Of a stretch of DNA of 64,000 bases, positions 54,257 to 64,000 are shown in pieces (within the stretch, counting starts at the first letter, position 1; each line of letters begins with the position of its first letter). A program made the translations under genes and the position numbers. A model generated the notes under the pieces. That model saw only the letters and a program-made list of their open reading frames with translations, was not told where the DNA came from and did no database searches. Location: contig MARA01000014.1 in the NCBI GenBank assembly GCA_001792895.1, positions 682,001 through 746,000 of the forward strand, read 5' to 3'. Source of the DNA: Lentinus brumalis (lineage: Eukaryota > Basidiomycota > Agaricomycetes > Polyporales > Polyporaceae).

Positions 54257-55197
54257 TCACGTCGGCTTCGCGAAAGTTGCCACCCAGATGTCCATGGTAT
54301 GAACCCTGTCGCCCTTCGCTTTCAGCACATCTCTCGTTGCGCGAATGGAGTCCATGGCGGCTGTATATACAGCCTTCTCCCGCTCATCCGACACGTATTT
54401 GTCAACTTCCTCCTCGAAGCCCTTCGAGAGAACGTAGCCGGCTTCCCATGTCCCGTCGAGCATACCCTCCGGAGGTTGCATGATCGTCTCGGCCCTTACA
54501 GCAAGTCCGGCAGCAAGCGCAGCTGCGCGGAGGCGCTCCGGAGCTAGCAGGGAGCGGACGTTGGCCGTGGAGGTAGTCTTCCTGCATTCAAGCGCAGCCT
54601 GTGCGAAAGTGGCGAGGATGTGGGGCATGGCGCGGTAATCGGATGAGGTGAGTGCATACTCCGATATGCAAACACGGTCTACGCGGTCGAGCAGTGCGGC
54701 AAGGATGTCGGAGAAGACGTGCGGTGCTGCGAAGTACCAGCTGCACTGCGCAAGCACGGCGGTGGTGTAGTGTTCCGTGCTGCTCTTCAGGAAGGCTATG
54801 GGGTCGGACTGCACGAATTTGATGCGATGACCGACGATAGAGTCGCGGAGGTGTGCTTGTGCTTGTCCGAGAGTGTATGGCGAGCCTGATGAGTGCGAGG
54901 AGCTGGCTCAGCAAGCATCTCGGATGCACCAAGAGGGAGTCCCCCACCGTAATCGAGACTGGCGGGGTCGACTGCAGTCACAGATCCCTCATCCCCCACC
55001 GCGGTCGCCAAAACGACCGTGCAATCGCCCTGGCCACATCCTATCTCGAGCACCTTCTCCCCGGGCTGAATATTCCACGTCTTAACAAGCCCTGCGCGCT
55101 GTTCGATTTGAGCCCGGACAACGCTGAAGTGATCCGGCTCGTGTGGGTAGATGGCTGCGATGCCGTCGAGGTTATCCAGGGATGGGGGCGCAGACAT
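54257..55197 (-). CDS. SAM-dependent class I methyltransferase
   Basis: Predicted 292-residue enzyme transferring a methyl group from S-adenosylmethionine; the substrate is unknown. Exons 55197-54948 and 54885-54257 join in phase across a 62-base intron, restoring DYGSPYTLGQAQAHL. Motif I is VLEIGCGQGDCT (about 49-60), followed by SVTAVDPA with the acidic residue expected to bind the SAM ribose. HRIKFVQSDP and QCSWYFAAP match the later strands of the fold. It resembles uncharacterised fungal small-molecule methyltransferases. It is the last of three minus-strand genes with the cupin and Nudix genes, about 300 bases below the cupin stop, but co-regulation is not shown. Confidence 0.87.
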
Positions 55198-55496
55198 CGT
55201 TGGATAACAGGCTATCTCTATCGATCCTCGCTGCTGAAGTACTCGCAGTATGTCTTTACTCCCCGCTTACTCCGGCCTCGCTGTCAGCAAAGACGCTTCT
55301 CTTGACTCGACTCTGCTACAGTAGGCCTCGGCCTTGTCGGAGGTCATGTTGCCGTTTTGGTGCCAGCGTGCTCGACGCTCGTATGATCCTATTCCCAGTT
55401 GACCATACGGGCATCTCGGTCTTTACGCGTTAGTCCTCGCATCTTGACTCCTGTATGTCGTACTCTAACTCTACCTCTAACTCCGTCTGCGCTGAT

Positions 55497-56301
55497 CTAT
55501 GCCTTCACATATTTTAATAGCCCCTTAGCCTCCGGTGCATCCACGCCGAAGATTTCCTCGAGACCCTCCTTGGTCAGGAATCCGTGATCCTCCCATGCGA
55601 AGCCTGGGAACACGACCTCCGTGATCAAGCATCCACAGTGGTCCTTCGAGGACTCAGTCGAAGCGCTGACGAGGTCTTCCTCCAGAAGACGTGACATCTT
55701 CCATACGCCAGTCGGCACAAGCAATTGCAGGACCTCTCCTGCATGGATGTTGGGACCCATCACCTACGATACAGTCAGTACCTGATGTGTCAACAGCATG
55801 TTGTCTTCATTGCAGCCTCGCCTTTCTCTCGACCTTGGGCGGACTGCCGGGAGTAATCAGAGTGTACTCCGCACGTCCTTGGTGCAGGACATGCATCGTC
55901 TGTATGGTCACTTCAGTATGTGCCCGACACACAGTAGTACAGGAAAGGCTGACCGCAGACTTGTTCATGTGGATGACGCCATTCGGCTCATCTGGCGTGA
56001 GCAAGTAGTAGATAGACGTAGCTAGTGGTCGTAACGCTTGCCCTGAGGGACCGATGAGCGAATTTTATATCTTTTCCGTAGGCAAGTGGCAACATACCTG
56101 CGAACGGCGACGGAACCTGATCAGACTGGCGATCCGTTTCCACGAAGTAGCCTGCGATTGGGCGCACGGAGGTTAGTATTACAGATGCGGAAGTGTGGTG
56201 CAATTCTGCGAACCTCCTTCGGGGTGCTTCATCAGCTTGAGAGTCTTCACCAACTCCGAGTTAGGGATCGCATAGGAGGAGTAATCGTTCGACAACGTCA
56301 T
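55497..56301 (-). CDS. Cupin_5 / DUF985 family protein
   Basis: Small cupin-fold protein of unknown function. Five exons (56301-56214, 56151-56098, 56042-55954, 55899-55822 and 55763-55497) give 191 residues. Family hallmarks run in order: HPEGGYFVETDR, TSIYYLLTPDEPNGVIHMNKS, HVLHQGRAEYTLI, VMGPNIHAGEVLQ and VVFPGFAWEDHGFLT. The His, Glu and Tyr residues of the cupin barrel are present. The last intron (55764-55821) appears to begin with GC rather than GT: reading through hits a stop after KARLQ, whereas splicing from AAAG|GCGAGG gives the expected VERK-VMGPN junction. Function could be carbohydrate binding or isomerisation by fold, but that is not shown. Confidence 0.88.
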
Positions 56302-56736
56302 GGCTGAGTTCGCTCCCGTCCAGATGGTGGTTTGAATGCAAGAGGCGGCTTGCAGGGTGAGCCCTATCATAGACTCGGCCTGGCAGCGCCTACCGGCGCA
56401 GCGTGCGGTAGTAAGCAGCATTGCCAATTCAATGGAGGCCGCTCGTTCCAATCCTGAATGAGACGTGGAATTGACCCGGAGGTACGCGCCAGAGGTCGCG
56501 TGCACGGCTCATGCTCCGAGAGTGGTCGGGGACATCAAAGGTTTCATGCCATTGCTATCAACGCACATTTATACGAACGAACGCACAACTAAGTCCGGGG
56601 GTCGTCTGCAGGCAGGAGGGTCGGAAGCACTCGACGTGGCCTGTACAGGCACTATACTGAACGATGCTGGATGGCAAGGTTGGCCAGCGGGAAGTTGTGG
56701 ATGAGGATATCAATACCGGACAGCATCGGGTACGTA
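56302..56736. other. Intergenic region between the cupin and Nudix genes
   Basis: 435 bases holding the cupin promoter and the end of the Nudix transcript. No further gene is seen. Confidence 0.5.
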
Positions 56737-57541
56737 TCACGTCTCCGGGGCCAGAATAGCCACAGCGGTTCGCACAAGCTCCCTATCTCCTTCATAGGCC
56801 AGAACCTCCAGGGCGTCGGGTATGTCCCACAGCTTAACCTCTCCGAAACCCTCTGCAAGCTGATGGGTCCCAGCTGGCATCCTGTCCGTGGAGGCTAGGT
56901 CCTCCGCCACATCGTACGGAACGTCGACGGCGCCGATGTACCAGAAGATCAGCTTCTGCTTATCGAGACCGACGGGACGCAAAGTGAGCATGAAGGGCTC
57001 CGAGCTGTTCTGCGCGAGTCGTGCGGACTGCGGTTGAATGCCAGACTCCGGTAGCAAGCTCGGACTTGGTGCGCACGTAGGGAGCAGTGGGACACGGTGC
57101 AGACGACATGGATAGCCCGTCTCTTCGAATACTTCACGCGTCGCAGTGGTTGCGAGATCTTCGCCTTCGTCTTTACGGCCCTTAGACAGCAGCCACTCGT
57201 CCCGTTCCGTGTAGTGCGCGAGTAGGACACGCTTTGGAATGCCGGCGGCATCGAACTGGAAAGGAATGGCGCCTGCGGCGAGGATGAATTGCGAAGATGT
57301 GTACTGCAGTTGCACCCGCTTGTCTTGGTACAAAAGCATCAGTTACGCTGAAAAAATGCAAGAACATAACGGATTCGGAACTCACCCTTGAAGGATCGTT
57401 TGATGACGAAGTAAGCAGCTGGGATGGCAGCTAGTAATGCGGTAGCTGCTCCAAAGAGAGCGAGAGAGCGTCGATCTGCTAAAGTTTGGTCAGAGCAGTG
57501 TATTTGACGTGCTGGCTTCTGAAAACGAATGCCGTACCCAT
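56737..57541 (-). CDS. Nudix hydrolase, possibly membrane-anchored
   Basis: Hydrolyses a nucleoside diphosphate linked to another group; similar fungal enzymes act on diphosphoinositol polyphosphates or dinucleotides, which I only infer. The Nudix box is complete: G-x5-E-x7-REVFEETGY, residues 54-76 counted from Met 57339. Two models exist. The simple one starts at 57339 (MLLYQDK, 200 residues). The longer one starts at 57541 in an ideal context (GCTGCCATGG), splices out 57479-57537 and 57324-57385 (branch-like TAACTGAT before the acceptor), and adds an N-terminal hydrophobic segment, LALFGAATALLAAIPAAYFVI, for 227 residues. A possible leader intron upstream supports the longer model. It is divergent from RNase H1, with about 550 bases between starts. 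Confidence 0.8.
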
Positions 57542-58094
57542 GGCAGCGTTCAGCCCAACCTTCTGGGCAGGACCCGCGAAAGGTAACGGTCGAGTCGAGT
57601 TCTGACTCTGAGTCAGGCCGCTCAGCCTGCGATGTTATGCGACTGAGTGGCAGTGCTGAGTTGAGACCTGCATCTTCAGTCAATATGGTAGTGCAGAAAG
57701 ATACGCCCTGCCATACCTAACCGCGTACTTACCTGGCCGTTCACAACGAAGACTCTGAGGACGTATCTAGACGCTGACGGAATGACCATGAGGCAGTGTC
57801 CCACGTGATGGTGACGCGTGTCGTGTTGTTGCGGCCGCGATGTTCGACTGGATCGTCGAGTCTTTGCGACTCCCGTCTACTACCGGACTGCTCCTGTTCA
57901 CTACTAGACCACAGTCGCAACCGTCTGACGCTGATATAAACTGTCCGCAGTCGCATTTGGAATACTGCACGCGTCGCCAAAGTCACAGATCCTCACCACG
58001 GTCGCAGGGCGCGATCGCTCTTCTCGGTCCAGGTTGTGACATATTGCAAGCCTCCATATCTGCAGAATTTGCAGGAGATTTTTACTTTGTCAAG
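57542..58094. promoter_or_regulatory. Divergent promoter region between the Nudix and RNase H1 genes
   Basis: 553 bases between two opposite start codons. A probable intron in the Nudix leader (GTAAGT donor near 57,732, acceptor near 57,670 on the minus strand) suggests the Nudix transcript begins well upstream. No clear TATA box was found on either side. Confidence 0.4.
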
Positions 58095-59695
58095 ATGGCA
58101 AAGGTGGGATGCTATGCTGTTGCTCGGGGGCGCAAGCCAGGAATCTATCTGGAATGGTGAGGATCTTCCGCGATCGTGGCTCTCGTCTTTCTTATACGTT
58201 GTCGATTTTTGTTCAAGGAAGGACTGCTCTGCCCAAGTCCTGAACTTTAATGGCGCAAAATACAAGAAGTTCCTGGATGCTGCAGAGGCAGAGTTGTGGA
58301 TCAACGCGAACGCCGGCGGTCCATTGGCTGGGAGACAGTCCACCACAACTGCAGTCCGCACCGAGGCCACGACTGCATCCGCTGAAGAACGAGTCACAGC
58401 GGACGAAGCCAAGTCCATTGCCCGACAGTCTGAGGCAGTTGCCGTAACGTCTGCACACACTTCCAACCGAAGTTCAGCTCCACGGATGGAGACCGCAGCC
58501 TCTGTGCCAGCGCAACGTGCAGTGCCTCCGCCGCCGCAGGAGATACGGACTACCGTCTCATCCTTCGCGAGCGGCACTAGTGGCTCAGCAAGCTCGGGGC
58601 CCATGGTTGTCTACACTGACGGATCCTGCAGGGGGAACGGAAAGCCCGGTTCGACAGCGGGCGTCGGCGTCTGGTGGGGGGTTGACGACCCACGGTACGT
58701 TCACTACATTCATTCATCGCCTTCCCCTCTCACGTCAATCCCCCTTGGGCATGTGTAGGAACGTCAGCGAACGATGTCCCGGTGATCAAACGAATAACCG
58801 TGCGGAGCTCCTTGTGAGTTGTGTACGCTCGGAGTGTGCAACGTCCGGTACAGTGACGCTGCCTCGTGGTCGCAGTCTATTATCCGTGTACTTGAGAGAG
58901 CGCCAACGGATCGCCCTTTGGAAATTCGAAGCGACTCGCAGTACAGCATCAGTTGTAGGTGTACGTTGATCGTGCTTGTAGTGCGCTTACTGACGTCGAA
59001 CGCATGGTCACTTGTCAGGCATGACGGCATGGGTATTCGACTGGAAGAGGAGAGGCTGGAGGAAGTCCGACGGCAAACCGGTGCTGAATCTCGCCCTGAT
59101 TCAATACGCAGACCTGCTTCTGGAGGAGCGCCGCAGGGTCTTGAAACAATCGGTGAGTTGCGATAGAGTTCGCGCCTCGCAGCGATCCATGTGACGCCGA
59201 AACCTCTTCTGATGGTGGCAGGTCGAGTTCAAGAAGGTTTTGGCCCACTCCGGAGTCGAGGGAAACGAAGCTGCGGACAGGCTGGCAAACGAGGGTGCAG
59301 CTCTTCCTGCGGTTTCGGAGCTAGACTGGGACAGCATGATACGTGCAGTTCGCGCCCGAATGGATGCCGCATGCTCGACCGCGGAGAACACAGTCAGCGT
59401 CCCGCGGGCAGCCACTAGTCCAGCGAAGCAAGCTGCTTCTCCGTCGAGCCCACAGCCTCCTGCGTTTGTCTCCAGGCCGACTAGGAGACAACCATCGCCG
59501 CCCGTGAAAAGCTCAACGACGGCCTCCGCACTACTGTCCCCGAAGTCCCCATCCGCGTCTGGCCCAAGCGGTGCCACCGTTCCAAGCTCAAGGATTATCT
59601 TGAGGACCGCTGACGAATTGGCCTCCAGCGACGTAGTTTACGGGCGGCCGGATCTGCGCATCGCAGAGCGGGAGCTGGAGGTTTGTGCTCCTTAG
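58095..59695 (+). CDS. rnh1: Ribonuclease H1
   Basis: Cleaves RNA in RNA-DNA hybrids in the nucleus and possibly mitochondria. Six exons (58095-58156, 58218-58694, 58759-58813, 58876-58954, 59019-59152 and 59222-59695) join in phase to 426 residues. The N-terminal hybrid-binding domain reads CYAVARGRKPGIYLEW, then FNGAKYKKFLDAAEAELWI. A Ser/Thr/Ala-rich linker follows. The RNase H fold has its four acidic residues: YTDGSC, NNRAELL, SDSQY and the last Asp in GNEAADRLA. A Pro/Ser-rich tail of about 110 residues follows, longer than usual. The stop at 59693-59695 is followed by 42 more open codons in the same frame, ending in an acidic DDDELMREAELEG segment. Confidence 0.93.
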
Positions 59696-60030
59696 ACTGC
59701 ACTCAGAAACATGCTCACGTCTCCTCATCCAAAGATTTATGCTGAGTGCCTCTTGGACGATGATGAGCTCATGCGCGAGGCAGAACTGGAAGGTGTTTAC
59801 GCTTAGTTTCCATTGTCAACGGGACGTGTGCGATTACATGTAGGCGAATGTTCTGTATGGTTTGATATAACTCTTGTATTGTGCGCAGTGCCTGGCATTG
59901 TATTGGTGGTGTTAGTGACCTAAGTGCAGTACGTCATTGATACCTTTTCGGGCAATTGAGGAAGCGTAACAAGAGGCTTCACTGTCGAGCCACTGTATCT
60001 ATATCTTCGACTTGAACCACAACCACTCTC
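59696..60030. other. Intergenic region after RNase H1
   Basis: 335 bases. The first 110 or so continue the RNase H1 frame beyond its stop codon. The rest is AT-richer and should hold the RNase H1 3' end and the promoter of the acetyltransferase gene. Confidence 0.45.
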
Positions 60031-62048
60031 ATGATGGCTAATTCACAGGCTCTCGACCAGTTTGACGTTAAAATCGAGGCTGCACTTCACGACGAGCACC
60101 CCCGCGCACTGAAGCATGTCTATGTTGATGCGATACATCCGTTGCTTGGTCGGATAGGGTCACTCAAAGCCATACAGATCAACAGAAACCGGTGCAATGG
60201 CGAGTTCATGATGATCATGGACGAGGAATCGCAGGAGCTCTGCGACTTCGCGCTGGCTCTGTTCGATGAGAACGGTCGACTTCGGCCTGAGCTGGTCGAC
60301 CACGAGTCCCAGAAGGGAACGGGGGTTTGGGGACGGGAGCTGGACACCGGAATGCTGCTGTATGTGTTGTCGGTGCGTGTGGACATCGAGGTGCGAGGCT
60401 TCCTACCCCCAAGGTACTGCGCGACGTTCAATAAGTACTGACGACCGCTTCCACGTCTTGCAATTTTTAGGGGTACCGTCGGAACGGTGTTGGCACATTT
60501 CTGCTGCAGCAGCTTGCCAGGTCTCAATTCGCTCCCACCGGCTCGTACCTCATTGCATGGCCTTCTCCGGAGTTCCAGAACGACCCTCTATCCGAAGATG
60601 GCTGGCAGAGGGACAAGCGCATTGCCGTGGACTTCTTCCGCAAGGTAGGTGTCTTTCAAGCTGGAGTACATGCGCGTCCCATTGGTTGACGACTTGCGGA
60701 TACGTGCATTTAGAATCATTTTCGCCGGGTTGGTCGGACTCAGTTCCTGGCCTACGCGGTGGATGCATCCCATCCTTCTCGTTCTCTGCCAATTGCAAGC
60801 GATGTTGCGGAACAGAGGCAGTCCTTTGACGAGCAGCACCCGCCGGCGGGTGCACAACTTCACGGCTTGAGCACGGTCATGGAAGGAGGGCCAGCGTCCA
60901 CGCTCGGCGCTGCATCTCTCGAAGACCCGTTGTGCCCGCTGCGAGTCGTCATTGCCTCTCAACGCCTAGGCATACCTACTCCAGACGTCGTCAAAAGAAT
61001 TCAAGACGCATTCAAGCAGAAACCGTCTCTGGTCCGCGAGAAGGAGGAGCACGGATTCGCGCCTCATCATGTCGCAGCGATGTGCCAGAATAGCCTTGCT
61101 GTCAAGGCCCTCCTCGAGCTGCCGCCTCAGAGTGGTGTACTAGAAGACCTCAACGATCGGGATAATAGGGAGGGACTTACACCGCTGGAGCTGTGTGAAC
61201 GGGAAATGCGCACTACCAAGGAGTTCTCGCAGACACTCCTTGGTACCTGGTCTGGATACTCTTGCACCGCTCTGCGAACCGTCCATGCTCTTAGGCTAGC
61301 TTCAGGAGAAAACATAGATGTCTCGGAGGACGAATATGTGGAGATGAGTCGTTGGGGATGCACCTGCGGACGTTGCACGAGCGGCTGGCTGTCACCTCGG
61401 ATGCGTTACCGCCTTCTTTGTTTGTCGATCCTCTTCCTCTCGAGCAATCGTCAAAGCTGACATGCATACTCAATAGGTACCGCGCAAGTTTGCGCTGACA
61501 ACATGATGGTCATGGGACTGATGCGTGACGGGCCCGGTTACGAACACCTTCCGGAAGATATCCAGGAGACCGGTGTCAGCAAGACATTCTATCGCGGATA
61601 TGAAGCTGTCGTCCGCGCCATCGCCGATGTCTTGCAGAAACCCGGTGTGGCGGGTGTCCCGCTGGCTGAGAACATCAGAGCCATTCCTCGCAGGGAGATG
61701 TACGGCTTCCTCGACCGGCCTGGCGGAACTGTGGAGTGCGCTCTCGACTACGTCGTGCTGGCGGCGAGGGATCAGTCTCCCCTAGGAGACAGCACATTTG
61801 ACGATCTAGAGGAAGAGACCGCAGAGGAGGGGGATGAGACGAGTCTTGCGTACAGGGAGATGCCTACGTGCGTGAACGATCTGGACTTCTCACGAGTGGC
61901 AGAGAGGCTCGGGTTGCCTGCGCAGGAGCGCTACCGGAGCTACGGCACCGCGCAATTGCTCGAGACTGACGACTCGGATGAGGATATGGACGGAGAAGAA
62001 GAGGAGATAGAAGAGGAGGAGGAGGAAGACTCTGACATGGATGTGTAG
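60031..62048 (+). CDS. GNAT-type acetyltransferase fused to an ankyrin-like region and acidic tail
   Basis: Four exons (60031-60390, 60471-60644, 60714-61419 and 61477-62048) join in phase to 603 residues. Residues about 30-200 have the order expected of a GNAT N-acetyltransferase: LLYVLSVRVDIEGYRRNGVG with the RRxGxG acetyl-CoA motif, then TFLLQQLA, then DFFRKNHFRRVGRT. A segment near 300-350 (HGFAPHHVAAMCQNSLAVKALLEL, then REGLTPLELC) resembles ankyrin-repeat helices. A Cys-rich stretch follows (WGCTCGRC). The last 25 residues are almost all Asp/Glu. I do not recognise a named orthologue and the substrate is unknown. The start could be 60031 or the next Met at 60034. It is co-directional with RNase H1 and convergent with the DUF5648 gene. 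Confidence 0.8.
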
Positions 62049-62579
62049 GACCGCTAAGTTGCCGCTAAGTACTATGTAGATTACTCGACTGGACGCCTCT
62101 CTGGCTTCGGAACTCAGATCTCGTATCAGCCAGCGTCGAGTTGCCAATCGCCTCCGGATGTCGCGTAATGCCGGAGTCGTCTCATCCTATGGCGCGTCCA
62201 GCGCCTCTTCTTCGCAACATGCTGCACTTTACTTTGCTCCACAGCCCAACGTATGTTTAAAGCGGACTTAGAATTGGTATGGACACTTCTCACCTAACGC
62301 CTTCACAACATTGGCAGTACCTCAAATTTGAGACACACTAGTAGCCGAGCTCCATACTTATAAGCATCCGGCGGACAGTCCTCGATGGGGCGCGACGCGA
62401 TTGATCAAGTTGTGTACAAAGTGTGAACACAGAAGCATGCCACTGCCCGGCACAGGACCACCATCATCCAGATCCCATATGCACCAGTATCGAACCCATA
62501 TAAAATCTGGCAGCATGAGCCACACTGGTCAGCACAAGCGCTATGATGGTTCAGTGCAGACCTCTCACCGCGCCATGCA
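62049..62579. other. Convergent intergenic region
   Basis: 531 bases between two facing stop codons, presumably holding both 3' untranslated regions. No gene or strong structure was seen. Confidence 0.5.
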
Positions 62580-63186
62580 TCACTGACTCGGGTTGACGTA
62601 GGCAGCAACCCCCTCATCCACGTAGCCGTCACTGGTGATTGCGGCGTTCTTCTCCGCCGCGTTGGTCGTGTAGAAGTGATCGGCCGCCTTCGGGCTGTAC
62701 ATCCTGAAGAGAGGCGCGGACCCGCAGAAGTTGCTGGGATAGACATATGCCGCGATGCCCTCGTCCACGTAGCCGCCAGTTGTGATGGCAGCGTTTTTCT
62801 CCGCCGCGTTGGTCGTATAGAAGTGGTCTGTGCCCGCGGGCGAGTACATGCGGAATAACGGGACGGTGTTCGGGGCCTCCGACGGAAGGACTTGGGCGGC
62901 ATCGCCCTCGGATCTGTAGCCATCGTTGGCGACGGCGTTCTCCAACCCTGCGGCGTTGGTCGTGTAGAAGTGGTCAGTCGCACTCCGGCTGTATGCGCGC
63001 AAGAGTGCAACAGTCGCATAACCGCAGGTCTCGGCGGCGCGGGACTAGGAGGAAAGGGCAAGAGATCAGCCGATGAGAACCTAATCCTCTTGCTAGTGCA
63101 CTGACCTCAAGCTCCGAGGCGGGGAGGGCGAATACCTGCAAAGCCAGGCCAAAGGCAAGCGTGATCGCAACGGAGAACTTCATCAT
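62580..63186 (-). CDS. Small secreted DUF5648-type repeat protein
   Basis: Two exons (63186-63106 and 63044-62580) encode 181 residues. A signal peptide (MMKFSVAITLAFGLALQVFA) is followed by three repeats of about 45 residues, each with an aromatic start (LLRAYS, LFRMYS, LFRMYS), the block DHFYTTNAAE or a close variant, and a GYxxEG-A-A segment. This matches the DUF5648 repeat of fungal and bacterial secreted or surface proteins, whose function is unknown. The second and third repeats are closer to each other than to the first. A TATA-like element lies 60 bases upstream. The start could be 63186 or the next Met at 63183. Confidence 0.88.
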
Positions 63187-63245
63187 TTGGCAGACTTCGA
63201 GTGATGTATGGAGTGGTGCAGGTAAATCGACGACCAGGGGTCCTA

Positions 63246-63251
63246 CTTATA
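63246..63251 (-). promoter_or_regulatory. TATA box of the DUF5648 gene
   Basis: TATAAG on the minus strand (context GGTATAAGTAGG), 60 bases upstream of the start codon at 63186, a typical distance for a strongly expressed fungal secreted protein. Confidence 0.5.
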
Positions 63252-64000
63252 CCTTTGCTGCGCCGGGACCAGTCAGGCTTCCAGTCCTGCTGGTCCGGCG
63301 ACCGCGGCCCCTGGCTGGCTCCATGCGCAGATGAGAGTACTCCCGCTCCGCCAAGGGCGGTGTATTCATAACCGGTCCTACCCAAACCGACGCCTCTCCA
63401 GAACCAGGAGAGAATTGATGCGAGCCGGTCGCAGATCTTCTAGGGTAGTACTTCTCGTTTGGCGATGTGTCCATCATTCCATGACTGACCGACGTGCAAC
63501 AGGTTCCCTCATGTGATGTCTGGAGAAGCCCTTGCAAATCCATGACCTGTGGAGAGACTTACACGTCCTCGAGAGGCCAAAGCGGGGCATGCTATTGCGC
63601 TTTTCGTTGTATGTAGCAGGTTAGCAGGCCTTGCTGCATATGTAGACCATCTCAGCTGTACCTCTGTATTGGAGCAAACGAGGCAACGTGGCCAAGAAGA
63701 ACATCAGACTACGAATAAGACACGTAAACAATTCGCAAGAAATGGAAGTTGGAGGCTTACCCAAATGTATGCGTCAGAAACAGCAGGGAATCTACCACAT
63801 AGTATGACAGACCGATGGTCAGCCATTCAGTCGCTAAAAACATTCCGGGCACTCACCTGTCTCCAGAACCACATCGGAACATTTGGATCGCATCAAGTCG
63901 GCGGCGATGCCTACCTATTGTACTATGTAGGGAACCTCCAGTCGATGCTCGTACGCGTGACTTCAGCGCAGATCGTTTGTTTCGTGATGAACACTCAATC
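63252..64000. other. Right-edge region with no recognised gene
   Basis: The remaining upstream region of the DUF5648 gene. Short frames on both strands lack known domains; the part after 63,700 is AT-richer and may belong to a gene outside the window. Confidence 0.4.

Overview
The window is nuclear DNA of a filamentous basidiomycete, most likely a wood-decaying Agaricomycete (polypore-like). The evidence is genes split by many 48-75 nt GT-AG introns, a cellobiose dehydrogenase with heme and flavin domains, a GH18 chitinase with a CBM5/12 tail, an intron-bearing tRNA-Asp, and genes on both strands with CT-rich leaders. I assigned the organism from gene content only.

Layout. 1-2163 (minus) holds the 5' part of a cellobiose dehydrogenase gene that runs off the left edge. 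2.2-4.15 kb has no recognisable gene. 4.16-38.64 kb is a head-to-tail segmental array: three full units of about 10.9-11.1 kb (4161, 15243 and 26125) and a fourth that stops after about 1.6 kb. Each unit starts with a five-exon gene for a Spg1/Tem1-type septation GTPase, followed by about 9.3 kb with no recognisable protein. That spacer carries a run of splice-donor-like motifs, a 21-bp perfect inverted repeat, a palindrome and a three-copy ~324-bp internal repeat. Units 2 and 3 differ, as far as I can see, by one inserted C. Unit 1 is divergent up to about 11.37 kb and then matches units 2 and 3 exactly.

38.6-49 kb: a spacer, the secreted chitinase (plus), tRNA-Asp (minus), an RBM18-like RNA-binding protein (minus) and a 711-residue C2H2-like zinc-finger protein (minus). 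48.9-54.2 kb is gene-poor. 54.2-57.5 kb has three minus-strand genes: a SAM methyltransferase, a DUF985 cupin and a Nudix hydrolase. Divergently, 58.1-62.05 kb (plus) has RNase H1 and a GNAT-type acetyltransferase with a long C-terminal extension. 62.58-63.19 kb (minus) encodes a small secreted DUF5648-type repeat protein.

The genes do not form one pathway. Cellobiose dehydrogenase, chitinase and the DUF5648 protein are secreted; the rest are housekeeping or regulatory. The most unusual feature is the amplified septation-GTPase locus, which is either a very recent tandem amplification with gene conversion or partly an assembly artefact. Gene models were built by hand from splice signals and family similarity recalled from knowledge; no search was run.
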